Positions 24,061 to 34,890 of a stretch of 64,000 nt of DNA are shown here, piece by piece. The position numbers were made by a program, and so were the translations under genes. Within the stretch, counting starts at the first letter, position 1. Each line of letters opens with the position of its first letter. This DNA is from Candolleomyces eurysporus (lineage: Eukaryota > Basidiomycota > Agaricomycetes > Agaricales > Psathyrellaceae), in NCBI GenBank assembly GCA_027579435.1, contig JANBPK010001067.1:1-64000 (forward strand), given 5' to 3'. Below the pieces are notes generated by a model. It ran no database searches and was not told where the DNA came from. It worked only from the letters and a program-made list of their open reading frames with translations.

Positions 24061-24389
24061 AGAGTAAGAATCGATGGTCCAAGGAAAGAAGGGGTTCAAC
24101 CGCTGACCTGTCGATCGAATCACATACTGCATATGGAAAGGACGTAGATCATGAGGCGATCGCCCTCTCCTTACTTGTGCTCATTCGGACAGAAAAGCGC
24201 GGTGCCTCGAAGGATATTACTTATTCAAGTCGGATCTAAAGTCTACCGTCCTCAGGTGGTCAGAGTGGGATAGACGCTGGGACAACATAGCAAGATAATT
24301 TACTCTATTGTAACAAATAGGTTCCTGTGGGTTCACTATGCACATTCGGGCTCTTAAACATGTAGCTATAGCGTCGAAGCTAATGTGGG
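24061..24389. repeat. Array 3' flank module
   Basis: Copy of the module at 14580-15033 and 20200-20594, with deletions, placed directly after the NACHT-6 stop. Non-coding. Confidence 0.55.
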
Positions 24390-26400
24390 TCAAGATTCAC
24401 GGCTATGTGCATCCGCCTTGCGTCGAAGCACGTCGTCAGGGTCAAGGTGCTTGTTAAATCGATTACGAAGGAGCCACATCCGGCTTGGGACTTCCCAATC
24501 GGCTTGCTTGCAGTGACGCAAAATAGAATTCCGCCAAAGTTTGCATGTTGGGCTGCACCGGTACCAGTGGCACTGGGAAAGGAGGTCAGTATACCATGCA
24601 AACAGAGGAATGAGGGTCACACTGTACCGGCCAATGTACATAGTAGAACGTCAACCTTATACGTTCCTCTGAATGTAAAACGCACCCCGACGCCCACCAG
24701 TCAACAGAGGATGGGGCCAAATTGAGTTGGGGGGTAAACTGCGGGATACTAGGCACAGCCAGGGTGAAAAAGAAATGAAGGAATTTCTGTTGGTCTAACA
24801 GACGGGATGCTGGTAAACCTTTGTCTGTGAAACACAGGGTTAGTAACTGCAAGCCGATCGTATAAACATGATGAACATGTGCACTCACGCGTACAGATAG
24901 CGGAAAACCTGCCCCAGATGAACTCGAAACACTGCATATCCCCAATATAAATTGGCCCGCAGCGGTCCTCGCTGGCCAGAAAGTCGAACAAGGATTTATG
25001 GTATGGTCTATATGGTGTTTCCAAGTCGTTGGAAGGAGGTATGTCGATTAAGGAGTGTAAGTCTCCAAGGACATACTCTGCGTCGCCATCATCTGTCTGA
25101 AGTAGTAGGTTGACAAAGAAAGCAGGAGGGGCGTGGCCCAGAAAGATAAAGAGATTATAGGCAAATTCGGGGAAGTCTCCCTTAATGCTCCAAAGCCACT
25201 TTACAGCAAGTACAGGATTCGGGGCGGATTGCAAAATATGGGTATAAAAGGCGTCAAGGTGGGAGAACGGGTTTGTCCCTGAGCTCGGTTTCACTTTCAA
25301 AACCTGATCAAGGAGTGTCTGAGGACTGCCGTGACGAGAGGTGGTGATGTATCGAATGACGGTAGCCGGATAAATGAACTGGCCAGAGGCCTTGTCGAGC
25401 AAAATGGCAAGGATTTCCTGGGAAGGCCATGACGGGCTGAGGTTGTAGCGACGCCGAATTTCGCTAAACTTGGCTTGGAGGAACAAGGCAATGTCAGCGC
25501 TGGGGTTGTATTTCTCATCCAGAATGAGAGGGGGAGCGAGCGATGACTTGTGGCTTTCGTTGTTGAAAAATTCCCGGAAAACGCGTTCTGGGCGGCTGGC
25601 GATGACGATTCGGAAAGGAAATGCAGGGTCCAGGGCTGCTTCTCGCAGGACTTCCAAAATCTCCAACTGGTCCTCGTCCTTTGTTCGTTCGATCGACTCT
25701 CCGGCGCGTGGAGAGGCATGAGAGCCGACGTATTCCTCTACCTCGCACTCATCGACCCCATCGACCAATATGACGCCCGGAACCTTTGATTCGACCGTGA
25801 CCTGTCGCAGTGGCGTCAGGATGAGTGCCTCCATCTGGACATGAAGGTTTTTCTTGAATAAAAGCGGATCATTCTGTATGGCTTGTGACACTGGATCCTT
25901 GAGTGCTGATAGGTGCTGCACAAGTTGATACGCCAGGGTGGGGATGAACGCTGTCTTCCTTCGACGGTCGGGGGATGCTGAAGCCGAAAAAAAGAATGTC
26001 ACGACGAGGACGCCATCCCGCTTGCACGTGTCTGCCACCGACCCCATAATGGCGGATTTCCCGGTGCCGGCGGGGCCTGTGACCCATTGTATCTTCACCG
26101 TCTTCTGCGCTGGGTCTGAGTCGTCATGGACGATCCAGCTGCAAATCTCGTCTTGAACTGCGACTCGAGTCTCTGGATGGCACTTTGGTGCGTCGCAGCG
26201 TTCGGCCGAGTCGTGCAAGGCCCCTGGCGCGATTTGAGAGACTAGGTCTGGGATTGGACCTGGTAAATTGAGCAGGAGTTTGCCATGTTAGCGAACTTAG
26301 AGCGCTCACCGTTGAGCGGATCACCAGCGGGAGGTGCTGCGTTAATCACATGGAGGTCTTTGAAAGAGAAATCATGAGCTCCGCTGAAAAGGTTGGTCAT
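24390..26400 (-). CDS. NACHT NTPase copy 6 (intact, next to parent transporter)
   Basis: Predicted NLR-type NACHT NTPase. Exon 1 (26310-26400) gives the class B N-terminus MTNLFSGAHDFSFKDLHV; intron 1 has a GCTAAC branch-like motif and a CCAG acceptor. Exon 2 is open for about 450 codons with GPAGTGKS, LVDGVDECE and RIVIASRPERV, and exons 3 and 4 are open to the stop at 24390. It is the only NACHT copy that faces an intact transporter gene: its ATG lies 730 bases from the transporter ATG, in divergent orientation. This pair may be the ancestral unit of the array. The hypervariable patch reads DFPEFAYNLFIFLGHAP. Confidence 0.87.
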
Positions 26401-27130
26401 TGTCGACGACAAGGAAGGGAACGTTGAGGGAACGTCTTTTATTCCCAGAGTGAGCGCTCAAAAGGCTGTGCCTGCTATAGTAGGAGTTCGGAGTGCACTG
26501 TGTGGTCTCTGACTTGAAAAGCCATGCACCTGTGATTCAAGCTGACGCCTTCAGGATTTATATGTTTTATGGCCCACGGAATGCTGAAGGATCGAGTGGA
26601 GAAACTGAAAGCCGGGAGAAAAGACAGATTGTAGCAGCCCTAACCTAGGCCTATGGTTTCAATCAGCCAGCCCGCCATCAATCATATGTGCATATGGGAA
26701 TCAAATTCCGGCGCGGCGGTTTCGTCTCATTTCTCTTGTTCATCGACGTTCTTTGCTGGCAATCGAAAGGTGACTATTTCGTTTCGAATTTTGCATTGTA
26801 GGTCGTTGAGACAGAGGGATAGCTTTCATTCCAGACACACTGAAGCCAGGAGCGAGAGAAATAACGACAACGACGCCTCGAAGTTGTGTCCAGCTCACAA
26901 TTTCGATTCTCCTTTGGCGACTCTCGAAGGCAACAGGTAGATCAACAGGACATCCTGTTTTTGAAGCTCTCAAGACGGTCAAGTCGTTCTGGTCTTCGCC
27001 AGCGGAAGGTTCACGTCATCCAGGAGCCTGAACTATCAATCGTATAGCCTTGTGATTGTGAGCACATTCTCTCACCTGCCTGCGTTCTTTAAATTGACAG
27101 CGGACAAAAGCCCTCCACCGTTGACGGTCA
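26401..27130. promoter_or_regulatory. Divergent promoter region of NACHT-6 and the zinc transporter
   Basis: This 730-base stretch separates the two divergent start codons. Its right part contains a transporter 5' exon and an intron ending in TTGACAG at about 27100, inferred from the better donor (GTAAGCACG) preserved in fragments such as 8612-8655. The same interval, in decayed form, lies upstream of every other NACHT copy, so each NACHT gene was duplicated together with this shared promoter. Confidence 0.55.
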
Positions 27131-29922
27131 ATGTCACTAGCCCAACAAATCCACCGGCGCAAATCCAGCCAGGATGACACCGAAATTTCTGTCGCGATAA
27201 CCCCTCCCGCCGACTCCGTCCCCGCATTCTCGGATATCGTGGTCAACGGAAACGGTGGTCCTCATTCGCCCACAGCGACTATCGGAGCACCTCCAGCGCC
27301 ACGAAAACGAATTTCGCTTGGCCCACCGCCCATACGTCCACTTGGGCACTCCCAAAGCACTTCGAGCACCGGAGACGCGCTGTTGAGTCCGTCTTCTGCT
27401 AGCCCGATGCGTACGACGTTCGGATTTCCTCAAGCGAATGGGAACGGCGGAACACCTCCACCATTAAACTCACCTTTCCGTTCCACTTTCCCAGCGACGA
27501 ATGGGCATGGGCATCATCATCATGGCCAGGCGCGAACAAGGACAATGTCATCCCACTACCCATCCCTCCCCTCTCCCCTCTCGCTCCCGAATCTCGGTGA
27601 AGGCTCGCCATACCCTACCTCCGCCTTGCCTTCTTCGACAACCTTGCCCAGCATGAACTCCCGTCCTCCCGAACTGGAGCCTCCCTCTCCCTTACTCCCA
27701 CCCACACTCCCCAATGGTTCGGCTGGTGCAGCAGCGGCACAACACAAGCGTCGACACTCCCGAATGCACTCTCGCAACCTTTCAGTATTCTTCCCGCGCC
27801 CAGGCTCGCTCCCGTCCACAGCCATATCCGAAGACTCTGATCATGACGGCGGGCAAGAGATCGAAGTCCCTGAGTCGAGCATCCCCGAGGCAGGGTCGAG
27901 CGTGCATATCCAAGGTACACGCCCTCCCCTCACACCTCTTGGACAGGGGTTCAAGTTCGGTGGACGTCCACCTCCTTCGTTATCTTCAGAGGACAGCGCG
28001 GGCTCTAGTCCAACGACAAATGGGTCAGCACCAGCGGGTCCGGCGTTTTCGAAACCGGCAAGAAGAGGACACCATCACAAGCACTCTCTATCGCACAACT
28101 TCTTTTCCTTCNTGGAGCCCGGGAGCGTGTCTGCGCCTCATAGCGCCAGAAGAGAATTCTCGGACAGGGAAGATGATGATAATGCGTCGCTGCACACGCA
28201 ACCCACACCCATACCCGTCTCGCCGTGGGCTCCGATCTCCGCTTTTCCGGAGACCGCTAAACCTACTTCCGTTGCTTCGGGTTTCCCTGTTACTCACAGT
28301 CATAGCCATGGACATGGCCATNCTCATGGTCAAAANGGTTCTGCAGGAGCACCGGGGAAGCAGACAGAATACAGCGACGGCATACCNCTCAAAACGGCGT
28401 GTATAGGTGTAGCGCAGTTCCTTCTCGGAGCGTGGTTATGGGTGTCTGGGCAGCAGATCGGGTCTCTTTCATGTACNGGTTTAGGATATTGGGTCGTGTT
28501 TGATGCGTTTGGGATTGCGGTGGGAAGGGTTGTACCTGCGTGGCTTGCCAGNGCTCCTAAATCCTACCCAACTGCTTCCCTGTCAGCCGAAAAGGAATTG
28601 GGGAGGAANAAGATNAGGACGCCGTATGGGAACGGGAGGATGGAGACGGTTTTGNTGTTNGCGCAGGCGGTGTATTTGACGTTCTCGAGTGTTTATGTGT
28701 GTAAAGAGACGGTNGANCATCTTTTGTTGAGTGCGGGTGGACAGGAGGGGCATCATCATCATGCGGGAGATGAACATCCTAGGGATGGGTGCGTTTCTTA
28801 TTTCGTACCTCAATCNTGTTAACGCTGACATCGTTTGCTTCGCNTGCAGCATCGATTTTCCGATNATTGTAATTTTCCTAACATTCGTTTCACTCCTTTC
28901 TACGGCGTTCTTTTATGAGAATAATGCTCAGCTTGTTAACTGTGAGTTATACTTGCCCCTTTCTCCCCACTCTTCCTTCCTATTGACTAATGGTTTTCGT
29001 CGCGTTGCCCTACAGTATCCGGAAACCGCCTACCCTCGTTCAAGTCATTCATTCAGTCACTCACTGCNTCAAAACGCTCCGGTACTTTGAAGAANCNGCA
29101 CGAAGCTCCGCCTACGGATCCGCTCGCTATCGTACTCACTAACCCGTTCGTTGCGTGTCCACTCTTTATCTCGGGTGCGATCCTGTTTGTGGGGTTGNTG
29201 TTGGCGCCGTAAGTCCTTTCCCTCTCTTTCCCCCTTCCTCTCTTGCCCTCTCGCTCCTCGNTCTCTTCAAAGATGAATTACGCGATNAAGCTTACTGACT
29301 ATTTGAATGGATTGATATACAGGACGCAACACCGAATCGCCGACCTNATCCTAGCNTCTATAATTGCAGTGNTGACGTTCAACGTCGCGTACAAGGCGTC
29401 TGTGGCGCTGGGTACGGTCCTGCTGCAAACTGCGCCGAAGAGGGGTATGCCGTCNGGTAAACTGGAGAGTTTCTATCGGGCTGTTCGGGAGGTGAGTGCT
29501 TGCTCTNAAATCCTGCTTTCGTTTCGTTCTTTGTTCTTTCACTATTATCCTAATTCGGAGGCCGATGGACTGATGACTACTTTTTTCTTTATCTTTATCC
29601 GGGANAGATTGAAAGGCACCCACACGTCACCCACCTTCCACCACCGCACATCTGGCAGCTNACTCCGAGTCTGACGGCTCAAGCGTCTAAATCACATCAN
29701 CNCNACCACTCGCACTCGTGGACCTCCACTTCGTTTAGCACGGACCAGCTCGTCATCACCCTCGATTTACATGTGAAACACGAGNTGGCGGATGATGATG
29801 TTTTGGCGCTGACGAAGTGGGCTTGGGAGAGGTGTGTTAATGCGCTTGGGGGATATAAGGAGTTTAGGGANGTGGGTGANGTTGGGGGNCCGGAGGTTAC
29901 GGTCGGGGTTGTTAGAGGGTAG
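27131..29922 (+). CDS. CDF-family zinc transporter, Zrg17/Msc2-like
   Basis: Cation diffusion facilitator of the early secretory pathway type, expected to move zinc into ER/Golgi lumen; Zrg17 and Msc2 work as a heteromer in yeast. Exons: 27131-28788, 28850-28941, 29016-29208, 29323-29491, 29608-29922; phases agree, 808 residues. The first 400 residues are Pro/Ser/Gly-rich and probably disordered, ending in a His cluster (HSHSHGHGH). Membrane helices follow (GVAQFLLGAWLWVSG, WVVFDAFGIAVGRVV, a segment around YLTFSSVYV), then a HHHH loop, FPIIVIFLTFVSLLSTAFFY, VACPLFISGAILFVGLL and a segment around IIAVLTFNVAYKAS. The C-terminal soluble domain has VITLDLHVKHELADDDV. Many N calls fall in exons 1 and 5. 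It is the intact parent of all transporter fragments in the array. Confidence 0.85.
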
Positions 29923-31285
29923 AGTTACATTGGAGTNNGAAATGAAGGACTGGTGGGGAAGGGGCGAGGCGGAAGANGAGGCATCGGGAGGGGAGAAGAC
30001 TGATAGGAAATCATAGTTGGTAATCGGACGAGAGAGTGTACTTCTGGAATTCGGCACACATACCCGCTAGTTCGGACCTTCTGTCCTTTCGTTGTTCAAT
30101 GCTTGCTTTTTGAGTTGCTTTATTGTTATTGGATGTATTATTCTAGGTTTTTCAATATGTTTGAAGGGTCTGCCTTGGCTAGCCCGGGCTACCCTCCTGT
30201 GCCTATGAACCGTGACACAGCCAGCAAAAAGAGCTGGCGCACAGAGTTCCGGTTGCCGGGTNGGGGTGTAAATCTATATAGGAGGGCGGGGGACGGCGAC
30301 GGTGACAAGGGGGAAGAGGGCGTGATGGGAGAGACGGTGCCAGTTGGCTGTGATGGTGGCTGGCAGTGAAGGTGAAGGTGGTGGTGAAGGCTGTGGTGGT
30401 GAAGGGTAGAGGGTGCTGTTGAGGGTCGATCATTGAATGAGATCGGCTTACAGACANTGNNNNGTTACNGAGGCGCTGGTCGNCNACTCGTTTCCGCTCC
30501 CGTGCTTCATTTTGTTTCATGGACCTGACTATCGAGAACACACTCAGAGTCTTGTTTGTAGTGATCGGGGTATGTGGCGCCTAAAAGCCCGCCGGCGGCC
30601 GTCCTTGGCGTTGGCGCTAGAATTCCGAAGATCTGGGTCACCCTTCCTTCGACTTGTGACCATTTGCACCCCATTTTGTTTTCACGTTTTTCTATACCTT
30701 CCTGATTTCAACAACATCTAGGGCCTTCCATCATCACCGCCTACTACAAGGAGGTAGACGTGGAGTCATGAACTCATTCGTGGCTGCGATACGCAGCTGG
30801 CGCAGCAACAGCATCTATGATGGATTTCATCCGAAATGGCTAGAAAGCGGTACATCCCTCCATCGTTCGCTGACTTTGAAGTTTAGCCGATGTCAATGCC
30901 ATCGTTTGTGGGTCCACAACTACACGGTCCAAGTATACTTTCTCTATATTCGCTGGCTTTGAACTCCGGCCGACATCGATGCCGTCTTTTGTGGGCACAT
31001 CTNTGCAATCCAAGTACACTGTTGCCGAGCTACGAAGGNAGATGAGTGCTGATAAGGTTGCNTCCGCGAATTCGCCAACAACATGAGCCCTGCCTCGTGT
31101 AACCCAAGTATACCATGACTCAGTCTATTCTACCGGGAAATGGAAGTATATCCTCACATTAGGCGCTCAANGTGCTATAAAGATGGGGAGCCCATCNATC
31201 AGATGGCCCCCTAGATNGTTCCCTAGCTTTCACCCAGACTTCTCTGTCGCCGCGCACTAATCTTGCAGATCCACGTGTAATCGTA
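29923..31285. other. Intergenic region between transporter and F-box gene
   Basis: No gene recognised. It contains a purine-rich GGTGAA-type low-complexity tract at about 30340-30425, many N calls, and an imperfect direct repeat (about 65 bases) at 30873-30940 and 30957-31020. One plus-strand frame across the repeat reads SMPSFVG twice, which hints at a decayed coding sequence, but a stop and the lack of context prevent a call. Confidence 0.5.
30873..31020 (+). repeat. Imperfect tandem direct repeat (two ~65-base units)
   Basis: Unit 1 at 30873-30940 and unit 2 at 30957-31020 share 'ctttgaa', 'tgccrtc', 'tttgtggg' and 'ccaagta' blocks in the same order. One frame gives the peptide SMPSFVG in both units. 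Confidence 0.55.
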
Positions 31286-32490
31286 ATGTCGTCGTCCGCC
31301 AATACCGACGTAGTTGCGATCGGTTCGATGCGAAATACCTCTTCACGGGCAGACGTGAGGAGATCTCCTCTTCGAGCGTCGGCTCGTGATGAGGTATTTC
31401 GCATCGACCTGATCTTGCACCAGATCTTCAAGTATCTCCAAGTCGACAGAGTGGGGGAACCTCTTCCCAAGCGAATCCTCCTCNACGCCGCCCTGNCGAA
31501 TAAAGAAAGCTTTTTGAAGCCCGCACTCGATGTGCTATGGAGCGATATGCATTCCTTGGCCCCTTTCTTCCGTTTGTTGCCCTATGAAACGACGAGGTCC
31601 GACCGTGACGGTGCTAAGAAGGTGAGCAACTGTAAGCCTCCATCNNNGTGTCTCGTCGGTTGACNCTTGTTCGATTNTTCTTCCNNCATCAGATAATTAT
31701 GGTCAACAGTCTCCCGACGAAAGATATCGTTAATAATNCTACCTTTCTCCAGTATGCGAAGCGGCTTCGTTCTTTGAATCTTGGACAGTCCGANGAACAT
31801 GGCGACATCCCGACCCTTTCCTTNTTCCTTCTCGCCAACCTCCAAGCGCCTGNTAANCCTTTCTTTCCAGCTCTCAAGAGCGTATCCTTCACCTCCAGCT
31901 ATGTACCCCAAATAGCGGGAATCTATGGAANCCTGGCGCTCGCCTCTCCCATCANGAGNTTGGAGTTTACTGGAATGGANGTAGAGACCGCCACCTTCGC
32001 CACAATGTTGGCTTTCTTCTCTACCNANTTCTCCAGCTCCCTCACTTATTTAANCCTCACATTCCCCGTGNGNTTTCGTGANTTCACGATGGAGTCCCTC
32101 CGCTTCCTCCCCGGTTTCCAGGCTTTGCATTCCTTAACCCTTTCTTCCGANTATCCTCACTTTCCTATTTTCGACAATAGGTTGATGGACTGGATCCTCA
32201 ATCTAGAGTCCCTCNAGAATCTCAAGATCAATGTGTGTGTCGAACCGACCGAGTCGGATNTGGATATGCATCGCAACAAGCAGGCCATATCGGCTTGTCT
32301 TTGTACGCTCTGGCTGGGNGGCCCGCTTAACTTCATCGATTTCGTCCTCCCCATGTTTACCCATCGCGGAGTTCAGATCACNGCACTCACTTTGGCTCCN
32401 ATTGGGGATTNNGATCCNGGACCAATCCGNGCCCTTGTGCAAACCAATTTCCCCAATGCGCTCAACTCACTCGAGTTGTTGCGTAACTAG
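31286..32490 (+). CDS. F-box/LRR-like protein 1
   Basis: Two exons, 31286-31621 and 31693-32490 (intron with GTGAGC donor and ATCAG acceptor), 377 codons. The N-terminal third, with LILHQIFKYLQV and KPALDVLWSDMHSLAPFFRLLP, matches the degenerate F-box architecture of the large agaricomycete family; the rest is Leu-rich with repeated LxxLxL patterns such as LNLGQS, SLTYL and LKSVSF. F-box proteins usually serve as substrate adaptors of SCF ubiquitin ligases; the substrate is unknown. About 20 N calls lie in exon 2. A long near-palindrome overlaps codons 14-41. It is divergent in sequence from the four F-box/LRR genes at 40-63 kb. Confidence 0.7.
31325..31407. repeat. Near-perfect 83-base palindrome inside F-box gene
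   Basis: The left arm starts tcgatgcgaaatacctctt at 31325; the right arm ends with its near-exact reverse complement at 31407, and the centre is the palindrome gaggagatctcctc. The outer 17 bases match perfectly and the inner part has a few mismatches. Because of this, sense and antisense frames encode similar peptides (MRNTSSRAD on both strands). Confidence 0.8.
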
Positions 32491-33876
32491 ATCCACCTGG
32501 ATCACAACAAGTCTACCAGCTTCCGGTTTCGGTTACTGAATGTTCAAGTTTGGTTCGAGTATTCCCACTGTCCCTATCTACTATCTATACNGTTTCTGTC
32601 AGATCACTATGTACTTGTATCAACAGTATAGTACAAANGACTCTGATTTGATCTTCAAGTTGTGATNNTACTATTCAGTTGCCTCCCGCCTCGTTCTCTC
32701 CCTCCTTCCGCCNGTCAATCNTTCCTTCCTTTTTGAGTACTCTCGTTTCTGCAAAATTGTGATGATAATGATGTTGTTGTCTTCGTTCCCAGTGTCCTGC
32801 GTGAGTGAGGGTNATCGTCNGTTAGATATCCAGGAAAAGTTCTTCTACTGAAGGATTTTCGAAGGGTGTGGGCTATCAGCTAAAAGAATATCATCGNCGC
32901 CGACTCAGAAGCTCTGCGAATATTCGTCGACCTAGGCCTAGGCTCNNGTGATCGNGGTCGATCCGTGGAAGTAGCGCCCCGAGCGGATTCGGATTTTTGT
33001 TCCGCGGCATGAGGGTAGGGCAGAAGTTGACTGTAGGTTGTTTCAATGATTTGCGCACGCGTCTGATCTTCCTCCCTACCGCAAACCCCTCTTATGCTCC
33101 GTACTATACTACTTCCGTGTGCGCTCGATGGCGGGAAGTTCCAACAGAGTNGAGCTTGAAGAACACCTCCAATTCTCGGATTGCCGAACGAACGGGGCCC
33201 CATCGTACCAACTCGCTCCTGTGCGCGTTCGCATGCACCACGCGAGCATCGTCCGTCACCACATCGACATCGAAAGTCTTGTGGAAGAAGCTNAAATGAC
33301 AAGTCGTTACTGGAGACCCACACAGCGAAAGAGGCTAAATGGCTTTGAGCGGTGTTACCAGGGAGACTCTGTCATTTTTTGCTCCGGTGCGGTCGACGCC
33401 TGACAGCATCGAGCGCACAAAGATCCTCGACACCCGTGTAAGGACCGTTATAATCCCCTTCCGTACCCCATCCACTGATCCTCTGACTGCCAGGATCTCT
33501 TAAAGCCCACTCCATTGCCGAAATAGTCTATATGTACCTTGTACTCCGGGATCAAGGGGGTCTAGTGACCGTTCTTGAGGTTCTCACCCGCTGTACACCG
33601 GGGACATGAGCTTCTGCGTCATGCTGGAATTCGAAGCGCTCACCTTCCTTGAAGGGACTCGGAGGACCGCATTCTTTCAATGCCGCCGAACGCTGGCATT
33701 TGTCAGAAGGTGATTCGACGCCGGAATAGGATCGTGGTGGGCAATTTAAGGCAGATGGAGTTTGGGGCGTTCTGGTGCTCGTAGTAACCCAGCCTCCACG
33801 GCACTATCTTCTCTCCCCAGGCTCCACATCGACATTTATATCCACACGACGATCCCCCTCAGCCCCAGCGTCAGCA
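32491..33876. other. Intergenic region with unresolved open stretches
   Basis: No recognised gene. A plus-strand open stretch at 33119-33403 and a second one (another frame, about 33366-33506) reading FFAPVRSTPDSIERTKILD may be exons of the downstream unknown gene, but I could not join them with consistent splice phases. N calls at 32590-33300 add uncertainty. The acceptor-like CTCCCCAG at about 33814-33821 suggests an exon starts just upstream of the ATG chosen for the next gene. Confidence 0.4.
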
Positions 33877-34636
33877 ATGGGCCATCCGTACGGTGGACCA
33901 GGTAGTCTGGAATGTGTCAACGAGGTGGGTGGGTTTTACTGTCTAAAAACATCTNTCATGACCGCTAATGCTACTGCGTGTAGCAGACGGTGTCAGAGCG
34001 GTTTCAACACCACAGACACCAAGCGTACAACTACTCCCTCCCAAGCGGTTCATCCTCACGCAGTTTACCAGCNCCCTCGATTATCTCGTCNAGTCCGACN
34101 GAATTCGAACACTCTCTGTCTCCAGTACGTATCTCACGCTCGCTGGTGCAGCAGATTTGAGCGTAGNNTTGATCCCTTTATCAGATAGTCGAAGAGCACT
34201 CGTCCTTCTTCTACGACCATGAGGATGATTCAATNATGTACCCTAACCGCCCGACTCGGACCACTACTCGCACTACCAGCGGTGCCCCCTCCGTCCGAAG
34301 TCGACGTCTGAAGAAACGGCATTATCCCAGACCGCCACCTTCAGCTCGGTCAGAAGCTTTCAGCGATATTAGCAATGCGGATACGTTTCGNTCTGGGTGG
34401 ACGAGCAGTATGATGTCGGATGATACTTTCGACTACCTCAACGATCCTTGCGTCCCTCATTGGAGAATGGCTATTCGGGTACGTGAGGCTAATATTGGGG
34501 ACTTNTTGATATTGATTGCTCACATTTGGACNTTTAGAGACANTTTAGGCGGTTTAGATCCTTCCTTTGGGGTTCTGGGTCAGGGAACTCGCGGTGGACA
34601 CCTGGNCGAGGNCCGGCTCCTTTGAGTGTGAGATGA
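33877..34636 (+). CDS. Unrecognised multi-exon gene (5' end uncertain)
   Basis: Proposed exons 33877-33924, 33984-34124, 34185-34478 and 34538-34636, with introns of 59, 60 and 59 bases; every junction keeps the frame. The predicted product is rich in Ser, Pro and Arg (TTRTTSGAPSVRSRRLKKRH, then YPRPPPSARSEAF, later DDTFDYLNDPCVPHWRMAI and FRRFRSFLWGSGSGNSRW). No known domain is recognised. The open frame continues upstream of the ATG to an AG acceptor near 33821, so an additional 5' exon is likely. The 3' end may extend by a further intron because a GTGAGA lies at the stop. Several N calls. Confidence 0.45.
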
Positions 34637-34890
34637 CTGGCAGCGCAGTGGTGCGACGGACTTGCTATTCCAAGGACNTTCCAAGCTTGAAANCCTCATT
34701 CTTTACCATTCCTTTGTCTTTCGATTTCCCATCGTCGTCANAATGGTTCTNTGCATTNCCCAAGTNTCNATTCAGTCGTTTAAGGTTTTCTAACCCTTGA
34801 GAGTTCGAAGGTGTACTATACATTAACAGAGTTCGAAGGTACAAAATAACGTTGGGTCAGCCGCTAGGTGCTCCCATAATAAGGATAGAT

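Noticed and set aside
1..30000. Repeat array as a retrotransposon or a DNA-transposon family
   Set aside because: No reverse transcriptase, integrase or transposase coding sequence and no terminal repeats around the units; the units are explained by duplication of a NACHT-transporter gene pair.
33119..33403. Plus-strand 94-codon open frame upstream of the unknown gene
   Set aside because: Could be an exon, but I found no pair of splice sites giving a consistent phase to the next exon, so it is only mentioned as unresolved.
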